Positions 47,469-57,082 of a DNA stretch of 64,000 nucleotides are shown piece after piece; within the stretch, counting starts at the first letter, position 1; each line of letters starts with the position of its first letter. The position numbers were made by a program, and so were the translations under genes. Below the pieces are notes generated by a model. The model saw nothing but the letters and a program-made list of their open reading frames with translations, was not told where the DNA came from and made no database searches. Origin of the DNA: JAIBJN01 sp963775395 (GTDB taxonomy: Bacteria; Actinomycetota; Thermoleophilia; Gaiellales; Gaiellaceae); NCBI GenBank assembly GCA_963775395.1, contig CAVZIX010000014.1, positions 344,411-408,410 of the forward strand. Direction: 5' to 3'.

Positions 47469-48793
47469 TTCTTGACCTCGGAGTAGCCCTCGAGGCCGTG
47501 GAGGCCCAGCTCCCGGCCGAAGCCGGACTGCTTGAAGCCCCCGAACGGTGTCGAGACGCGCACTGAGCTGTTCGAGTTGACCGAGAGCACGCCCGACTCG
47601 AGCCCGCGGGCCATGCGCAACGCCCGCGCGCCGTCGCGCGTCCAGATCGAGCCCGACAGGCCGTACGGCGTGTCGTTGGCGAGCCGGAGCGCCTCCTCCT
47701 CGTCCGCGAACGGGATGACCGCCGCGACGGGCCCGAAGACCTCCTCGCGGGCGACGCGGTCGTCGTTCGTCGCCTCCACGAGCGTGCACGGGAACCAGAA
47801 GCCGGCGCCGTCGGGCGTCTCACCCTGGAACGCCACGTTGCCGTCCACGAAGGACGCGACCGTCTCGCGGTGCGCCGCCGAGATGAGCGGGCCCATCTCC
47901 GTCGCTTCATCCTCTGGATCGCCGACCCTGACGCCGCGTGTCGCTTCGACCAGCAGCTCGAGGAACCGGTCGTAGGCGGAGCGCTCGACCAGGATGCGCG
48001 AGCGCGCGCAGCAGTCCTGGCCCGCGTTGTCGAACACGGCGTAGGGCGCGGCGGCGGCGGCCTTCTCGAGGTCGGCGTCGGCAAAGACGACGTTGGCGGA
48101 TTTCCCGCCCAGCTCGAGCGTGACGCGCTTGATCGTGGCGGCGGCGCCCTCCATCACGCGGCGGCCGACCTCGGTCGAGCCGGTGAAGCCGATCTTGGCC
48201 ACGTCCGGGTGCTCGACCATCCGTTGACCGACGACCGAGCCCTTCCCCGCCACGACGTTGACGACGCCCTCCGGGATCCCGGCCTCGAGAACGAGGTCGG
48301 TTAGGCGGAGGGCCGAGAGCGGCGTCAGCTCGGCGGGCTTGAGGACGACGGTGTTCCCGCACGCGAGCGCGGGGCCGAGCTTCCAGCTCGAGATGTTGAG
48401 CGGGAAGTTCCAGGGGACGATCAGCCCGACGACCCCGAGCGGCTCGCGGAAGGTGAGGTCGACGCCGCCGGCGACAGGGATCGTCTCGCCGTGGTGCTTA
48501 TCGACCGCGCCCGCGTAGAAGTGGAAGACCTCCGCGACCATGCCGACCTCGCCGCGGGCTCCCGCGATCGGCTTCCCCACGTTCTGGGACTCGATGCGCG
48601 CGAGCTCCTCGTGATGCTCCTCGACGAGCGTCGCCAGCCGGCGGAGCAGGCGGGCGCGGTCGGAGGGCGCGACGGCGCGCCAGGCGGGGAAGGCAGCCTT
48701 CGCCCGGGCGACCGCGGCGTCGGTCTCCTCGACGCCGGGCTCGGGGAGCTCCGCGATCGGCTCCTCGGTGGCCGGGTTGAGCACGGTGATCAT
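47447..48793 (-). CDS. NAD-dependent aldehyde dehydrogenase (PuuC-like)
   Basis: A 448-residue ALDH. The catalytic Cys is in DNAGQDCCARSR and the general-base Glu in TLELGGKSANVVF. The NAD-binding GFTGSTEVGRRVM and the IVPWNFPLNISSWKLGPALACGNTVVLKP segment are present. The N-terminus starts a little late compared with 480-500-residue relatives. Genes for a gamma-Glu-GABA hydrolase and a GlnA-like gamma-glutamyl ligase follow on the same strand, so oxidation of gamma-glutamyl-aminobutyraldehyde (PuuC step) is the best reading. Overlaps the puuD-like gene by 4 nt. Confidence 0.9.
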   Translation of the reverse strand: MITVLNPATEEPIAELPEPGVEETDAAVARAKAAFPAWRAVAPSDRARLLRRLATLVEEHHEELARIESQNVGKPIAGARGEVGMVAEVFHFYAGAVDKHHGETIPVAGGVDLTFREPLGVVGLIVPWNFPLNISSWKLGPALACGNTVVLKPAELTPLSALRLTDLVLEAGIPEGVVNVVAGKGSVVGQRMVEHPDVAKIGFTGSTEVGRRVMEGAAATIKRVTLELGGKSANVVFADADLEKAAAAAPYAVFDNAGQDCCARSRILVERSAYDRFLELLVEATRGVRVGDPEDEATEMGPLISAAHRETVASFVDGNVAFQGETPDGAGFWFPCTLVEATNDDRVAREEVFGPVAAVIPFADEEEALRLANDTPYGLSGSIWTRDGARALRMARGLESGVLSVNSNSSVRVSTPFGGFKQSGFGRELGLHGLEGYSEVKNVYVSTE

Positions 48794-49500
48794 CCCCGTT
48801 CCTCCCGGTAGCGCTTGGCCTCGGCGACGAGCGCCTCGAAGAGCGCCGCGTCCTCGCCTTCCTCCGGGTGCCAGAGGACGCCGAGGGCGAAGCGTCGCGA
48901 CGGATCCTCGATCGCCTCCACCGTGCCGTCGTCGGCGCGTGCGGCCTCGCGCAGCCCTTCTCCGAGGCGCCCGTAGCCCTGGTGGTGATGGCTCTTCACC
49001 GGCGCGTGCTCGCCGACGACCTCGTGCAGGCGCGTTCCCGGAAGGATCTCGACGCCGTGGTCGGCGAAGACGCCGGGCGTGTGCTTGTGGTCCTGGTGGC
49101 CGACGACCTCCGGGAGGTGCTGCACGAGATCGCCGCCGAGGGCCACGTTCAGCACCTGGCTTCCGCGGCAGATCGCCAGCACGGGCATGTCGCGCGCGAG
49201 CGCTCCTTCGAGGAGCGCGAGCTCGGCGCTGTCGCGCTCGGGCCGCGTCCCGTTCGTCTCCGGGTGCGCCTCGGCGCCGTAGGACTCTGGGTCGAGGTCG
49301 GCCCCCCCGGAAAAGATGAGCCCATCGAGTGCGTCGAGCGTCTCGTCCACGCCCTCGGCGGACGGCGGGACGAGCAAAGCCCGTCCGCCGGCGCTCTCCA
49401 CCGCGCGCACGTACGAGAGCGGGATGAGCGCGGCCGGCAGCTCCCAGACGCCCCAGCGGGCCTCCTCCGCGTAGCTCGTGATCCCGACGATCGGACGCAC
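48790..49500 (-). CDS. puuD: Gamma-glutamyl-gamma-aminobutyrate hydrolase (class I glutamine amidotransferase fold)
   Basis: A 236-residue hydrolase releasing glutamate from gamma-Glu-GABA in putrescine breakdown. IVGITSYAEEARWGVW at the N-terminus, GLIFSGGADLDPESYG (oxyanion loop), the nucleophile Cys in VLAICRGSQVLNVALGG, and the His/Glu in GVLWHPEEGED are all in place. HHHQGYGRLGEGL is typical of PuuD. It is coupled to the ALDH gene downstream and lies near the VOC and ligase genes. Start at the ATG at 49500. Confidence 0.92.
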   Translation of the reverse strand: MRPIVGITSYAEEARWGVWELPAALIPLSYVRAVESAGGRALLVPPSAEGVDETLDALDGLIFSGGADLDPESYGAEAHPETNGTRPERDSAELALLEGALARDMPVLAICRGSQVLNVALGGDLVQHLPEVVGHQDHKHTPGVFADHGVEILPGTRLHEVVGEHAPVKSHHHQGYGRLGEGLREAARADDGTVEAIEDPSRRFALGVLWHPEEGEDAALFEALVAEAKRYREERG

Positions 49501-49502
49501 GG

Positions 49503-49901
49503 CTACGAGTCTACGTAGCGGAGCACAACCCGCCAGCCGTCCGGGTCCTCGAACGTGAGGTCGTCATTCCAGTACGGGTTCTCGGGCTCGACCGGGCCGT
49601 AGCCGAGCGCGCGCATGCGGCTCTCGATCGCCGCGATCGTGTCGCGGTCGTTCATGTAGAAGACCAGCAGGTTGTCGCGCGTCGGCGCGGGCCCGGGGCT
49701 CCCGTCCGCGTGCGTCGTCAGCTCGAGGTGCACCTCCTCGCCCGGGAGCCCGAGCATGACCCCGCTGTAGCCCGCGTGGTCGTCGAAGGCGTCGATCCGC
49801 CTGAGTCCCAGGCCCTCCTCGTAGAAGCGGAGGACGCTCTCGAGCTGGTCGGTCGGCCGGGCGAAGCGGAGGGCGGCGACGGGCAGGCTAGCCGCGCTCA
49901 T
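49503..49901 (-). CDS. VOC-superfamily protein
   Basis: A 132-residue single VOC domain pair: VAALRFARPTDQLESVLRFYEEGLGLRRI and NLLVFYMNDRDTIAAIESRMRALGYGPVEPENPYW, ending with FEDPDGWRVVLRYVDS, the usual Glu-containing final strand. It sits inside the polyamine cluster, overlapping the ligase gene by 14 nt and ending 2 nt from puuD, so it is translated with them. Its role in the pathway is not evident. Confidence 0.88.
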   Translation of the reverse strand: MSAASLPVAALRFARPTDQLESVLRFYEEGLGLRRIDAFDDHAGYSGVMLGLPGEEVHLELTTHADGSPGPAPTRDNLLVFYMNDRDTIAAIESRMRALGYGPVEPENPYWNDDLTFEDPDGWRVVLRYVDS

Positions 49902-51222
49902 ACATGCGCTCGCGCTCGTAGCAGGTGACCGCCTCGTCGAACAGGCGCTGCTCCGTGCGCGCGTAGTTCAGATAGTGGTCGACGACGTCGTCGCCGAGCG
50001 CGGCGCGCGCCATCGTCCCCTCCTCGAGCGCGGCGATCCCCTCACGCAGCGAGTGGGGGAAGCGCTCGGCGTCGGACTCGTACGCGTTGCCCTCGAGGGC
50101 CGGCGGCAGCTCGAGCTCGTTCTCGATCCCGTGCAGCCCTGCCGCGAGCAGGGCGGCGAAGGCAAGGTAGGGGTTGGCGTCCCCTCCGGGGATCCGCGTC
50201 TCGGCGCGCAGGGCTGGGCCGTGACCGACGATGCGGAAGCCGGACGTGCGGTTGTCGTGTGCCCACGCGAGCGTCGTCGGCGCCCAGCTCCCGGCCGCGA
50301 AGCGCTTGTACGAGTTGATCGTGGGCGCGAGGAAGATCGCCAGCTCCTTGAGGCAGGCGATCTGGCCGGCCAGGTACTGCTTGAACGTGTCCGACTCGCC
50401 GGCGAATGCGCTCTCGCCGTCGCGCCAGAGGCTCGAATGGATGTGGCAGGAATTCCCGATCCACGTGTGGTCGGGCTTGGCCATGAAGGTGATCGAGCAG
50501 CCGTTCAGATAGGCGATCTCTTTCGCGCCGTTCTTGTAGACGGTGTGGTTGTCGGCCATCGTGACCGCGTCCGCGTAGCGGAAGTTGATCTCCTGCTGGC
50601 CGGGCCAGGCCTCGCCTTTCGAGGTCTCGACCTTGATCCCGGCGCCCTGCATCCCGTTGCGGATCTGGCGGAGCAGGGGCTCGTCGTAGGTGGTGGCGAG
50701 GATGTGGTAGTCGAGGATGTACGGCACCGACGGCGTCAGGTCGCGGTAGTGCTTGGCGTGGGCCTCCTCGTAGCTCTCCTTCAGGAGATAGAACTCGAGC
50801 TCCGATCCGAACATGGGCGTGAAGCCGAGCTCGGCTGCCCGCTCGACCTGGCGCCTCAGAACTTGACGCGGCGAGGGCGCGAGGGGGCGTCCGTCCTGCC
50901 AGGCGACGTCGCAGAGCACGAGTGCGGTCGCTTCCAGCCAGGGGATCCGGCGCAGCGTGGCCACGTCCGGCTTGAGCGCGAAGTCGCCGAAGCCCTGCTC
51001 CCAGCTCGCGATCTCGTACCCGGGGGTCGGGTCCATCTCCATGTCGAGCGCCATCAGGTAGTTGCAGCCCTCGACCCCGTGGTCGGTGATGTGCTCCTCG
51101 ACGAAGAACTCCCCGTGGAGGCGCTTGCCCAGCAGCCGCCCCTGCATGTCCGTGAAGGCGACGATCACGGTGTCGATCGAGCCGTCGGCGACCGCCTTCG
51201 TGAGCTCGTCCAGCGTCAGCAT
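49888..51222 (-). CDS. Glutamine-synthetase-family gamma-glutamylpolyamine synthetase (PuuA/GlnA3-like)
   Basis: A 444-residue ATP-dependent ligase of the glutamine synthetase fold. GSELEFYLL (metal ligands), GEAWPGQQEINFRYADAVTMAD, AKPDHTWIGNSCHIHSSLW and RIVGHGPALRAETRIPGGDANPYLAFAALLAAG are the conserved active-site blocks. The adenylylation Tyr loop of true GlnA (NLYDLPPEE type) is missing, which is usual for polyamine or amine gamma-glutamylation enzymes such as PuuA or Streptomyces GlnA3. With the downstream hydrolase and ALDH this completes a putrescine or polyamine route, except for the oxidase. Divergent from the permease. Confidence 0.85.
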   Translation of the reverse strand: MLTLDELTKAVADGSIDTVIVAFTDMQGRLLGKRLHGEFFVEEHITDHGVEGCNYLMALDMEMDPTPGYEIASWEQGFGDFALKPDVATLRRIPWLEATALVLCDVAWQDGRPLAPSPRQVLRRQVERAAELGFTPMFGSELEFYLLKESYEEAHAKHYRDLTPSVPYILDYHILATTYDEPLLRQIRNGMQGAGIKVETSKGEAWPGQQEINFRYADAVTMADNHTVYKNGAKEIAYLNGCSITFMAKPDHTWIGNSCHIHSSLWRDGESAFAGESDTFKQYLAGQIACLKELAIFLAPTINSYKRFAAGSWAPTTLAWAHDNRTSGFRIVGHGPALRAETRIPGGDANPYLAFAALLAAGLHGIENELELPPALEGNAYESDAERFPHSLREGIAALEEGTMARAALGDDVVDHYLNYARTEQRLFDEAVTCYERERMYERG

Positions 51223-51253
51223 GGGACGGGGAGTCTACGCGCCTGCCGCAGGC

Positions 51254-51283
51254 TTGACAGGAACTCCCCGAGGGGCGTAGAAA
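51254..51283 (+). promoter_or_regulatory. Promoter of the APC permease gene
   Basis: TTGACA (51254-51259), 18 nt, TAGAAA (51278-51283). A Shine-Dalgarno sequence AGGAGG at 51305-51310 precedes the ATG at 51315. Confidence 0.6.
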
Positions 51284-51314
51284 CCCCGCCCAGGCCGCCG
51301 ACACAGGAGGCGAA

Positions 51315-52949
51315 ATGAGCACACGGCCCGAATCGGGGGGCTACCACACGTCGGAGGACGAACAGATCCTCCACAAGCTCGGCTACGCCCAGGAGCTGTT
51401 CCGGGCGATGGGGGGCTTTCGGAACTTCGCGATCTCTTCACGATCATCTCGATCCTCGCGGGGTGCCTGACCTCGTACTTCGTCGGCCTTCGAGCACGGC
51501 GGCCCGGTGCGCGGTCACCTGGGGCTGGCTGCTCGTCGGCATCATGGCGACGATCGTCGCGCTCGCGCATGGCCGAGATCGCATCCGCCTATCCGACCGC
51601 GGGCGGTCTCTACTACTGGGCCTCGAAGCTCGGGAGCCCCGGTTGGGGCTGGGCCACGGGCTGGTTCAACCTGATCGGTCAGATCGCGGTCACCGCGGCG
51701 ATCGGCTACGGGCTCGCGATCTTCGCGCAGGTGCTCTTCACGTACTGGTTCGACTACGGAGGGCGGATGGACGACGCGGGCGTTTCGTACAACGCCCAGG
51801 TCTACATCCTGTACTCGCTCTTCCTGGCGCGCCGCAGCGCTCGATCAACCTCTTCAACATCCGAATCACGTCGGGCCTGAACATGATCTCGGCGTGGTGG
51901 CACATGCTCGGCGTCGTCTTCATCGTCATCGTGCTGATCATCGTCCCGAACAGCCACCAGTCGGTCTCGTACGTCTTCACGGAGAGCGTGAACGCGTCGG
52001 GCTACGGAGACGGGGCGACCGGCTTCGGCAGCCCCATCTTCTGGTTCGTGTTCGGTCTCGGCCTGCTGATGGCCCAGTACACGATGACCGGCTTCGACGC
52101 GTCAGCGCACACGGCCGAGGAGACGAACCAGGCCTCGCGCATGGCGGCGACCGGCATGTGGACGTCGGTGTTCGTCTCGATGATCTTCGGCTGGATCCTG
52201 CTGCGTGGCGGTGACGTTCGCGATCCCCGACACTCAGGGCGCGCTCGACAACATCGGCGCCGGTCGTTCGCCTGGATCTGGACCGAGTCGATGAGCCAGA
52301 ACTGGGCCGAGGTCCTGCTCTTCATCTGCGTCGTCGCTCAGTTCTTCTGCGTCACCGCGTCGATGACGTCGGCGTCGCGGATGATGTTCGCGTTCTCCCG
52401 TGACCGTGCGGTCCCGGGCCATCAGCTTTGGCGCCGAGTGTCCCGCCGACAGGGTTCCCGTGTGGTCGGTCTTCGGGATCGCGCTCTTCTCTGCCATCCT
52501 GATGATTCCCGCGGTCTGGAACTACTTCGTTGGCTATGCGGTCGGCACGGCGATCTCCGTGATCGGCCTCTACATCGCCTTCATTCTCCCGGTCATCCTC
52601 CGCCTTCGCCTCGGCGACAAGTGGCAGGAGGAGCGGGCCTGGAGCCTCGGGCGCTGGTACAAGCTGATCGACTCGATCGCGATCCTCTGGGTCGCGCTCG
52701 TCACGGTCCTCTTCATCTTCCCCCTCTACAAGGCCGGGCTTCCCTGGGAGAGCGACTTCTACGTGGGAGCTGACGAACTACACGATGATCTGGTTCGCAG
52801 CCATCGGGCTCGTCTTCGGGGGCTGGTGGTTCCTCTCTGCGAAGCGCTGGTTCAAGGGCCCTGTGCGCATGGGCACCGAGGAGGAGTTGGAACGCTACGA
52901 GGAGGAGTTCGAGCGGAGGACCGGGACGGCCTCCGCAGCCGACAGCTAG
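51315..52949 (+). pseudogene. APC-family amino acid/polyamine permease, multiple frameshifts
   Basis: Reading across frames gives a normal APC transporter of about 540 residues: LGYAQELFRAMGGFRNFAIS, the ASAYPTAGGLYYWASKLGSPGWGWATGWFN core, ITSGLNMISAWWHMLGVVFIVIVLI, AQYTMTGFDASAHTAEETNQASRMAATGMW and the tail EELERYEEEFERRTGTAS. It has about 12 membrane segments. At least eight 1-nt shifts are needed (near 51440, 51490, 51510, 51567, 51838, 52207, 52255, 52410, 52440 and 52770). The protein motifs are otherwise well conserved. It is probably the polyamine or gamma-amino acid importer of this cluster. Confidence 0.8.
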
Positions 52950-53595
52950 CGCGAAAGCGCGCGGCGCACGGCGTCGAGATTCAAGCGCCGGAGCGAGCTC
53001 GTCCGCCAGGGCGAGCCGCTCCGGCGCATGCGTTCCCGGGACCGCCACGCAGTACATCCCCGCAGCCTTCGCGGCCGCGACCCCGGCCTCGGTGTCTTCG
53101 AAGACCGTCACCTCCGCGGGGTCGAGGGAGGCGTCGAGCTGGTCGAGCGCGAGCAGATAGCCGCCCGGATCGGGCTTGCCCGCGCCGACGTCCTCGATCG
53201 TGACCACGACCCGCGCCGCGGTCGCGAGCCCGGCCGCCGCGAGTGCCGGCACGACCTCGTCCCGGTGGGCGCCGGACACGACGGCAACCGGCACGGTCTC
53301 CGCCGCGTGCAGGAAGGCCGCGCGCGCGTCGGGCCCGATCGTGGAGCCGTCCCCGACCTGCGCCCGGTAACGCACGACCCGCTCGGCCAGCACCGACTCG
53401 ACCGCGGGGTGGTCGGCGCCCAGCCAGCTCGCGGACGATCTCGGGATCCGAGCGGCCGGCCAGCTGCCCGTAGTAGACGTCTTCCGAGAGCGGCTTCCCC
53501 TGCTCGGCGAACAGGTCGCTCAGGATGGCGAACAGCAGGGGCTCGTCGTCTGAGAGCGTCCCGTTGAAGTCGAACATGAGGGCGCGTGCAGCCAC
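52946..53595 (-). pseudogene. HAD-superfamily phosphatase (phosphoglycolate/beta-phosphoglucomutase type), two frameshifts
   Basis: The N-terminal nucleophile motif MFDFNGTLSDDEPLLFAIL has the two Asp expected (D at FDFNGT, with Asn in place of the second catalytic Asp, as in some HAD phosphatases). VAVVSGAHRDEV is motif II, and VGAGKPDPGGYLLAL with VTVFEDTEAGVAAAKAAGM forms motifs III-IV. Frame breaks near 53425 (extra base) and 52980 must be repaired to reach the stop at 52946. Its end overlaps the permease end by 2 nt. Substrate unknown. Confidence 0.8.
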
Positions 53596-53623
53596 GGCGC
53601 CCGCAAGTCTAGGGAGGTTGGAC

Positions 53624-54610
53624 TCATGCCCGGTGAGCGCGGCGGAGCCCGCCCTTCAGCAGACGCTGGACCGCCAGGAGAGCGATCAGGAGCGCGGCAG
53701 CGATCCCGGCGACCATGAGCCACGGGACGCTGCTCGGATCGGTCTCGGTCGCCAGGGCGTCGGGATTCACGGCAGCCGGAGCGTCGGTGACCTCGTTCGT
53801 CTCCGTGTCGACCAGGGCGACCGGCTCGTCTCCGAGGGCAACTGCGATCGACCCGCCGTCCGGCGAGACGTCGAGCTTCAGCTCGCCGAGACGCTGGAAG
53901 CCCATGAGCCCGTGGAGGTCGATGCAGCGCGCGCTCTTCTCGACCGTGTCGAGGGCGTGGATGAACGGGTGCTCGCCGGCGCCGTCGTAGAGCGTGTAGG
54001 CGAAGCGGCCGTCGGGGCTCGATGCCCGCGTCACCGGCATGCCGCGCATGACGTCGCCGACCTCGCGCGGGTCGATGATCGGATCCGGTAGCAGCCGGTG
54101 TCGCTGCATGTCGTACAGGCGGACCAGGTAGCGAGTGGGATCCCGCGGCGCGAGGTACTCGACGAGGTAGAGCCAGCGTCCGTCGGGCGAGATCGCGTCG
54201 ACGCTGAAGTCGCCCTTGAGCGTGAAGCCGTCCCGCGCCCGAAGCGTTCTCGTATTGAGGACTGCAAAGGTCGTGTCAGCGCGTGGGAAGGACCGGCGCG
54301 GCTCGATGATCACGAGGGTTCTTCCGTCCGCTGAGAGCCCGGACGCGGAACCGTCGTAGGCAACCAATGGCACGGACCAGCGAGTGCGGAGAAAGCGTGA
54401 GTGGAGGATCTCGCCGGTCGTCATCCTGACCTTGGCGAGCACCGTTCCCTTCCGCGCAGGGATGGTCATGTAGCGAACGTCGTCGGCCGGAGGAGTTGTG
54501 ACGCCGTACCACGCCACGGCGTCGTCGAGCACGGGAAGGCCGTCGGCGCGGGCGGGGGCAGGGACGAGGGCGATCAGGAGGAGCGCGAGTGGGAGCAGAC
54601 GGGTTCTCAT
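53624..54610 (-). CDS. Exported beta-propeller protein with C-terminal membrane anchor
   Basis: A 328-residue protein. A Sec signal peptide (MRTRLLPLALLLIALVPAPARA, cleavage after ARA) precedes WD40/YVTN-like repeats (GLSADGRTLVIIEPRR, DAISPDGRWLYLVEYLAP, SSPDGRFAYTLYDGAG, DVSPDGGSIAVALGDEP). A C-terminal helix (VPWLMVAGIAAALLIALLAV) and a basic tail follow. It is thus anchored outside the cytoplasmic membrane. I see no enzyme motif. The ATG at 54610 is used, since the frame is open far upstream in a shadow of the flavoprotein gene. Confidence 0.8.
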   Translation of the reverse strand: MRTRLLPLALLLIALVPAPARADGLPVLDDAVAWYGVTTPPADDVRYMTIPARKGTVLAKVRMTTGEILHSRFLRTRWSVPLVAYDGSASGLSADGRTLVIIEPRRSFPRADTTFAVLNTRTLRARDGFTLKGDFSVDAISPDGRWLYLVEYLAPRDPTRYLVRLYDMQRHRLLPDPIIDPREVGDVMRGMPVTRASSPDGRFAYTLYDGAGEHPFIHALDTVEKSARCIDLHGLMGFQRLGELKLDVSPDGGSIAVALGDEPVALVDTETNEVTDAPAAVNPDALATETDPSSVPWLMVAGIAAALLIALLAVQRLLKGGLRRAHRA

Positions 54611-54649
54611 CCCTCCGAATACGGAGGCGGTCGTCCGAAAGGTCCAGAG

Positions 54650-54655
54650 TAGGGT
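54650..54655 (+). promoter_or_regulatory. -10 box of the DAO-GcvT gene (leaderless-type spacing)
   Basis: TAGGGT followed by 6 nt and the GTG at 54662. No Shine-Dalgarno sequence. Confidence 0.45.
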
Positions 54656-54661
54656 TACGCG

Positions 54662-57082
54662 GTGCGCGATAGGGCCCGAGCGGTCGTCATCGGTGGAGGC
54701 GTCGGCGGGGCCTCCGTCCTCTACTGGCTGGCGCGGCTCGGGTGGGAGGACGTCCTCCTCGTCGAGCGCGCCGATCTGACGAGCGGCTCGACCTTCCACT
54801 CCGCCGGTCTCGTCGGTCAGCTGCGCGGCTCGTTGAGCCTCACGCGGATGATGATGAACTCGGTCGACCTCTACCGGACGCTCGCGGACGAGGTCGGTCT
54901 CGAGACGGGCTGGCACGAGGTCGGCTCGCTGCGCCTCGCCTCGAGCGAGGAGCGCATGGAGGAGCTCGCGCGCCAGGCCGGCTGGGCGAAGACGTTCGAG
55001 CTTCCACTCGAGCTGATCTCGGCCGAGGAGGCGCAGAAGCTCTTCCCTCCGATGTCGACGGACGGCGTCCTCGGCGCCGCCTACCTCCCCACGGACGGCT
55101 ACATCGACCCGAGCCAGCTCACCTTCGCGCTCGCGGAGGGCGCGCGGAAGCGCGGCGCCGAGATCGCGACGAACACGCGGGTCACGGGCGTCCGGGTCGA
55201 GAAGGGCCGCGCGGTCGGGGTCGAGACGGACAAGGGCAACGTGGCGACCGAGGTCGTCGTCAACGCCGGCGGCATGTTCGCCGGTGAGATCGGGCGGCTC
55301 GCGGGCGTGAACGTCCCGGTCATCCCGATGGCCCACGAGTACCTCGTGACCAAGCCGGGCGGCGTCCCGCTCGCCGTGCCGACGATGCGCGACCCGTCGC
55401 TCCTCGTCTACTTCCGCGGCGAGTCCGGCGGCCTGGTCATGGGCGGCTACGAGCGGAATCCCGCGCCCTGGGGCCTCGACGGGATCCCGCCCGACTTCAA
55501 CGGGCAGCTTCTCGCGGAGGATTGGGAGCGCTTCGAGGAGCTGATGACGAACGCGGTCGTCCGGGTACCCGAGCTGGAGGAGGCCGAGGTCGTGAAGCTC
55601 GTCAACGGCCCGGAAGCGTTCACGCCCGACGGCGAGTTCATCCTGGGGGAGTCGGACGTGCGCGGCTTCTGGGTCGCGGCGGGCTTCTGCGCCCACGGCC
55701 TCGCCGGCGCCGGCGGCATGGGGCGGCTCGTGGCTGAGTGGATCGTCGAGGGAGTCCCGAGCCTCGACGTCTGGGAGATGGACTCGAGGCGCTTCGGCGC
55801 GGCGTACGCGAGCCAGGCCTACACGCTCGCGCGCACCGTCGAGGTCTACTCCACCTACTACGACGTCAAGTACCCGGGCCACGAGCGGGAGGCGGGCCGG
55901 CCTCTGCGGCTCTCGCCCGCCTACGGGCGCCTGGCCGAGCTCGGCGCCGCCTTCGGCGAGAAGTCCGGCTGGGAGCGGGCGAACTGGTTCGAGCCCAACG
56001 CCGAGCGCGGTGACGAGTCACTGCGGCCACGCGGGTGGGCGGGGCGCTTGTGGTCGCCGGCGATCGGCGCCGAGCACCGCGCCTGCCGCGAGGCGGCCGC
56101 GCTCTTCGACGAGACCTCCTTCGCCAAGCTGGACGTCGTCGGCGAGGGTGCTGCCGGCTTCCTCGAGCGGCTCTGCGACAACAGCGTCGCGCGTGACGTC
56201 GGCGCGGTGACCTACACGCAGATGCTCAACGAGCGCGGAGGGATCGAGTGCGACTTCACCGTCACGCGCCTCGCCGAGAACCGCTTCCGCATCGTCACCG
56301 GCACCGCCTTCGGGCAGCACGACGCCGCCTGGATCCGCTCGCACGCGCCCGACGACGGCTCCGTGTTGGTCGAGGACGTGACGTCGCGCTTCGCCTGCCT
56401 CGGCCTCTGGGGCCCGGCAGCACGCGAGCACCTCCAGCCGCTCACCGAGGCCGATCTGGGGAACAAGGCCTTCCCTTACATGCGCGCGCGGCAGCTCACC
56501 GTCGGGCCCGTCCCGTGTCTCGCCGTCCGCGTCACGTACGTCGGCGAGCTCGGCTGGGAGCTCTACTGCCCGGCGGAGTTCGGCCGGCGCCTCTGGGACA
56601 CGATCTGGGACGCGGGGGCCGACCATGGCCTGGTCGCGGGCGGCTACAAGGCGATCGACTCCCTGCGGTTGGAGAAGGGCTACCGCGTCTGGGGCGCCGA
56701 CATCACGCCGGACGAGACGCCGTACGAGGCCGGGCTCGGCTTCGCGGTCAAGCTCGACAAGGGCGACTTCATCGGGCGCGAAGCGCTCGTGGCCGCCCAG
56801 CAGGAGCCACCTGAGCGGAAGCTTGCCTGCCTCGTCCTCGACGACCCGCGCTCGGTCGCCCTCGGGTCGGAGCCGGTGCGCATGGACGGCGAGGTTCTCG
56901 GGCGCGTGACGAGCGGGGGCTACGGCTACACGGTCGAGCGCTCGATCGCCTACGCGTACGTCCCCGCCGGGTCCGCCGAGATAGAACGGGAGGTCGAGGT
57001 GGAGATCTTCGGCGAATGGGTTCCGGGCAAGATCGCCGAGGAGCCGCTCTGGGACCCGGCCGGCGAACGGATCCGCGCGTGA
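54662..57082 (+). CDS. FAD-dependent oxidoreductase with GcvT domains (dimethylglycine/sarcosine dehydrogenase family)
   Basis: An 806-residue protein. Residues 1-370 are a DAO-type FAD domain (AVVIGGGVGGASVLYWLARLG, then STFHSAGLVGQLR, where the His is the residue covalently bound to FAD in this family). Residues about 375-430 are the linking FAO-M domain (PAYGRLAELGAAFGEKSGWERANWF). Residues 450-806 are the tetrahydrofolate-binding GcvT-like domain (YTQMLNERGGIECDFTVTRL, GLVAGGYKAIDSLRLEKGYRVWGADI). It oxidises an N-methyl or secondary amine and passes the one-carbon unit to folate. GTG start at 54662. It overlaps the next gene by 4 nt. Confidence 0.9.
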   Translation: MRDRARAVVIGGGVGGASVLYWLARLGWEDVLLVERADLTSGSTFHSAGLVGQLRGSLSLTRMMMNSVDLYRTLADEVGLETGWHEVGSLRLASSEERMEELARQAGWAKTFELPLELISAEEAQKLFPPMSTDGVLGAAYLPTDGYIDPSQLTFALAEGARKRGAEIATNTRVTGVRVEKGRAVGVETDKGNVATEVVVNAGGMFAGEIGRLAGVNVPVIPMAHEYLVTKPGGVPLAVPTMRDPSLLVYFRGESGGLVMGGYERNPAPWGLDGIPPDFNGQLLAEDWERFEELMTNAVVRVPELEEAEVVKLVNGPEAFTPDGEFILGESDVRGFWVAAGFCAHGLAGAGGMGRLVAEWIVEGVPSLDVWEMDSRRFGAAYASQAYTLARTVEVYSTYYDVKYPGHEREAGRPLRLSPAYGRLAELGAAFGEKSGWERANWFEPNAERGDESLRPRGWAGRLWSPAIGAEHRACREAAALFDETSFAKLDVVGEGAAGFLERLCDNSVARDVGAVTYTQMLNERGGIECDFTVTRLAENRFRIVTGTAFGQHDAAWIRSHAPDDGSVLVEDVTSRFACLGLWGPAAREHLQPLTEADLGNKAFPYMRARQLTVGPVPCLAVRVTYVGELGWELYCPAEFGRRLWDTIWDAGADHGLVAGGYKAIDSLRLEKGYRVWGADITPDETPYEAGLGFAVKLDKGDFIGREALVAAQQEPPERKLACLVLDDPRSVALGSEPVRMDGEVLGRVTSGGYGYTVERSIAYAYVPAGSAEIEREVEVEIFGEWVPGKIAEEPLWDPAGERIRA

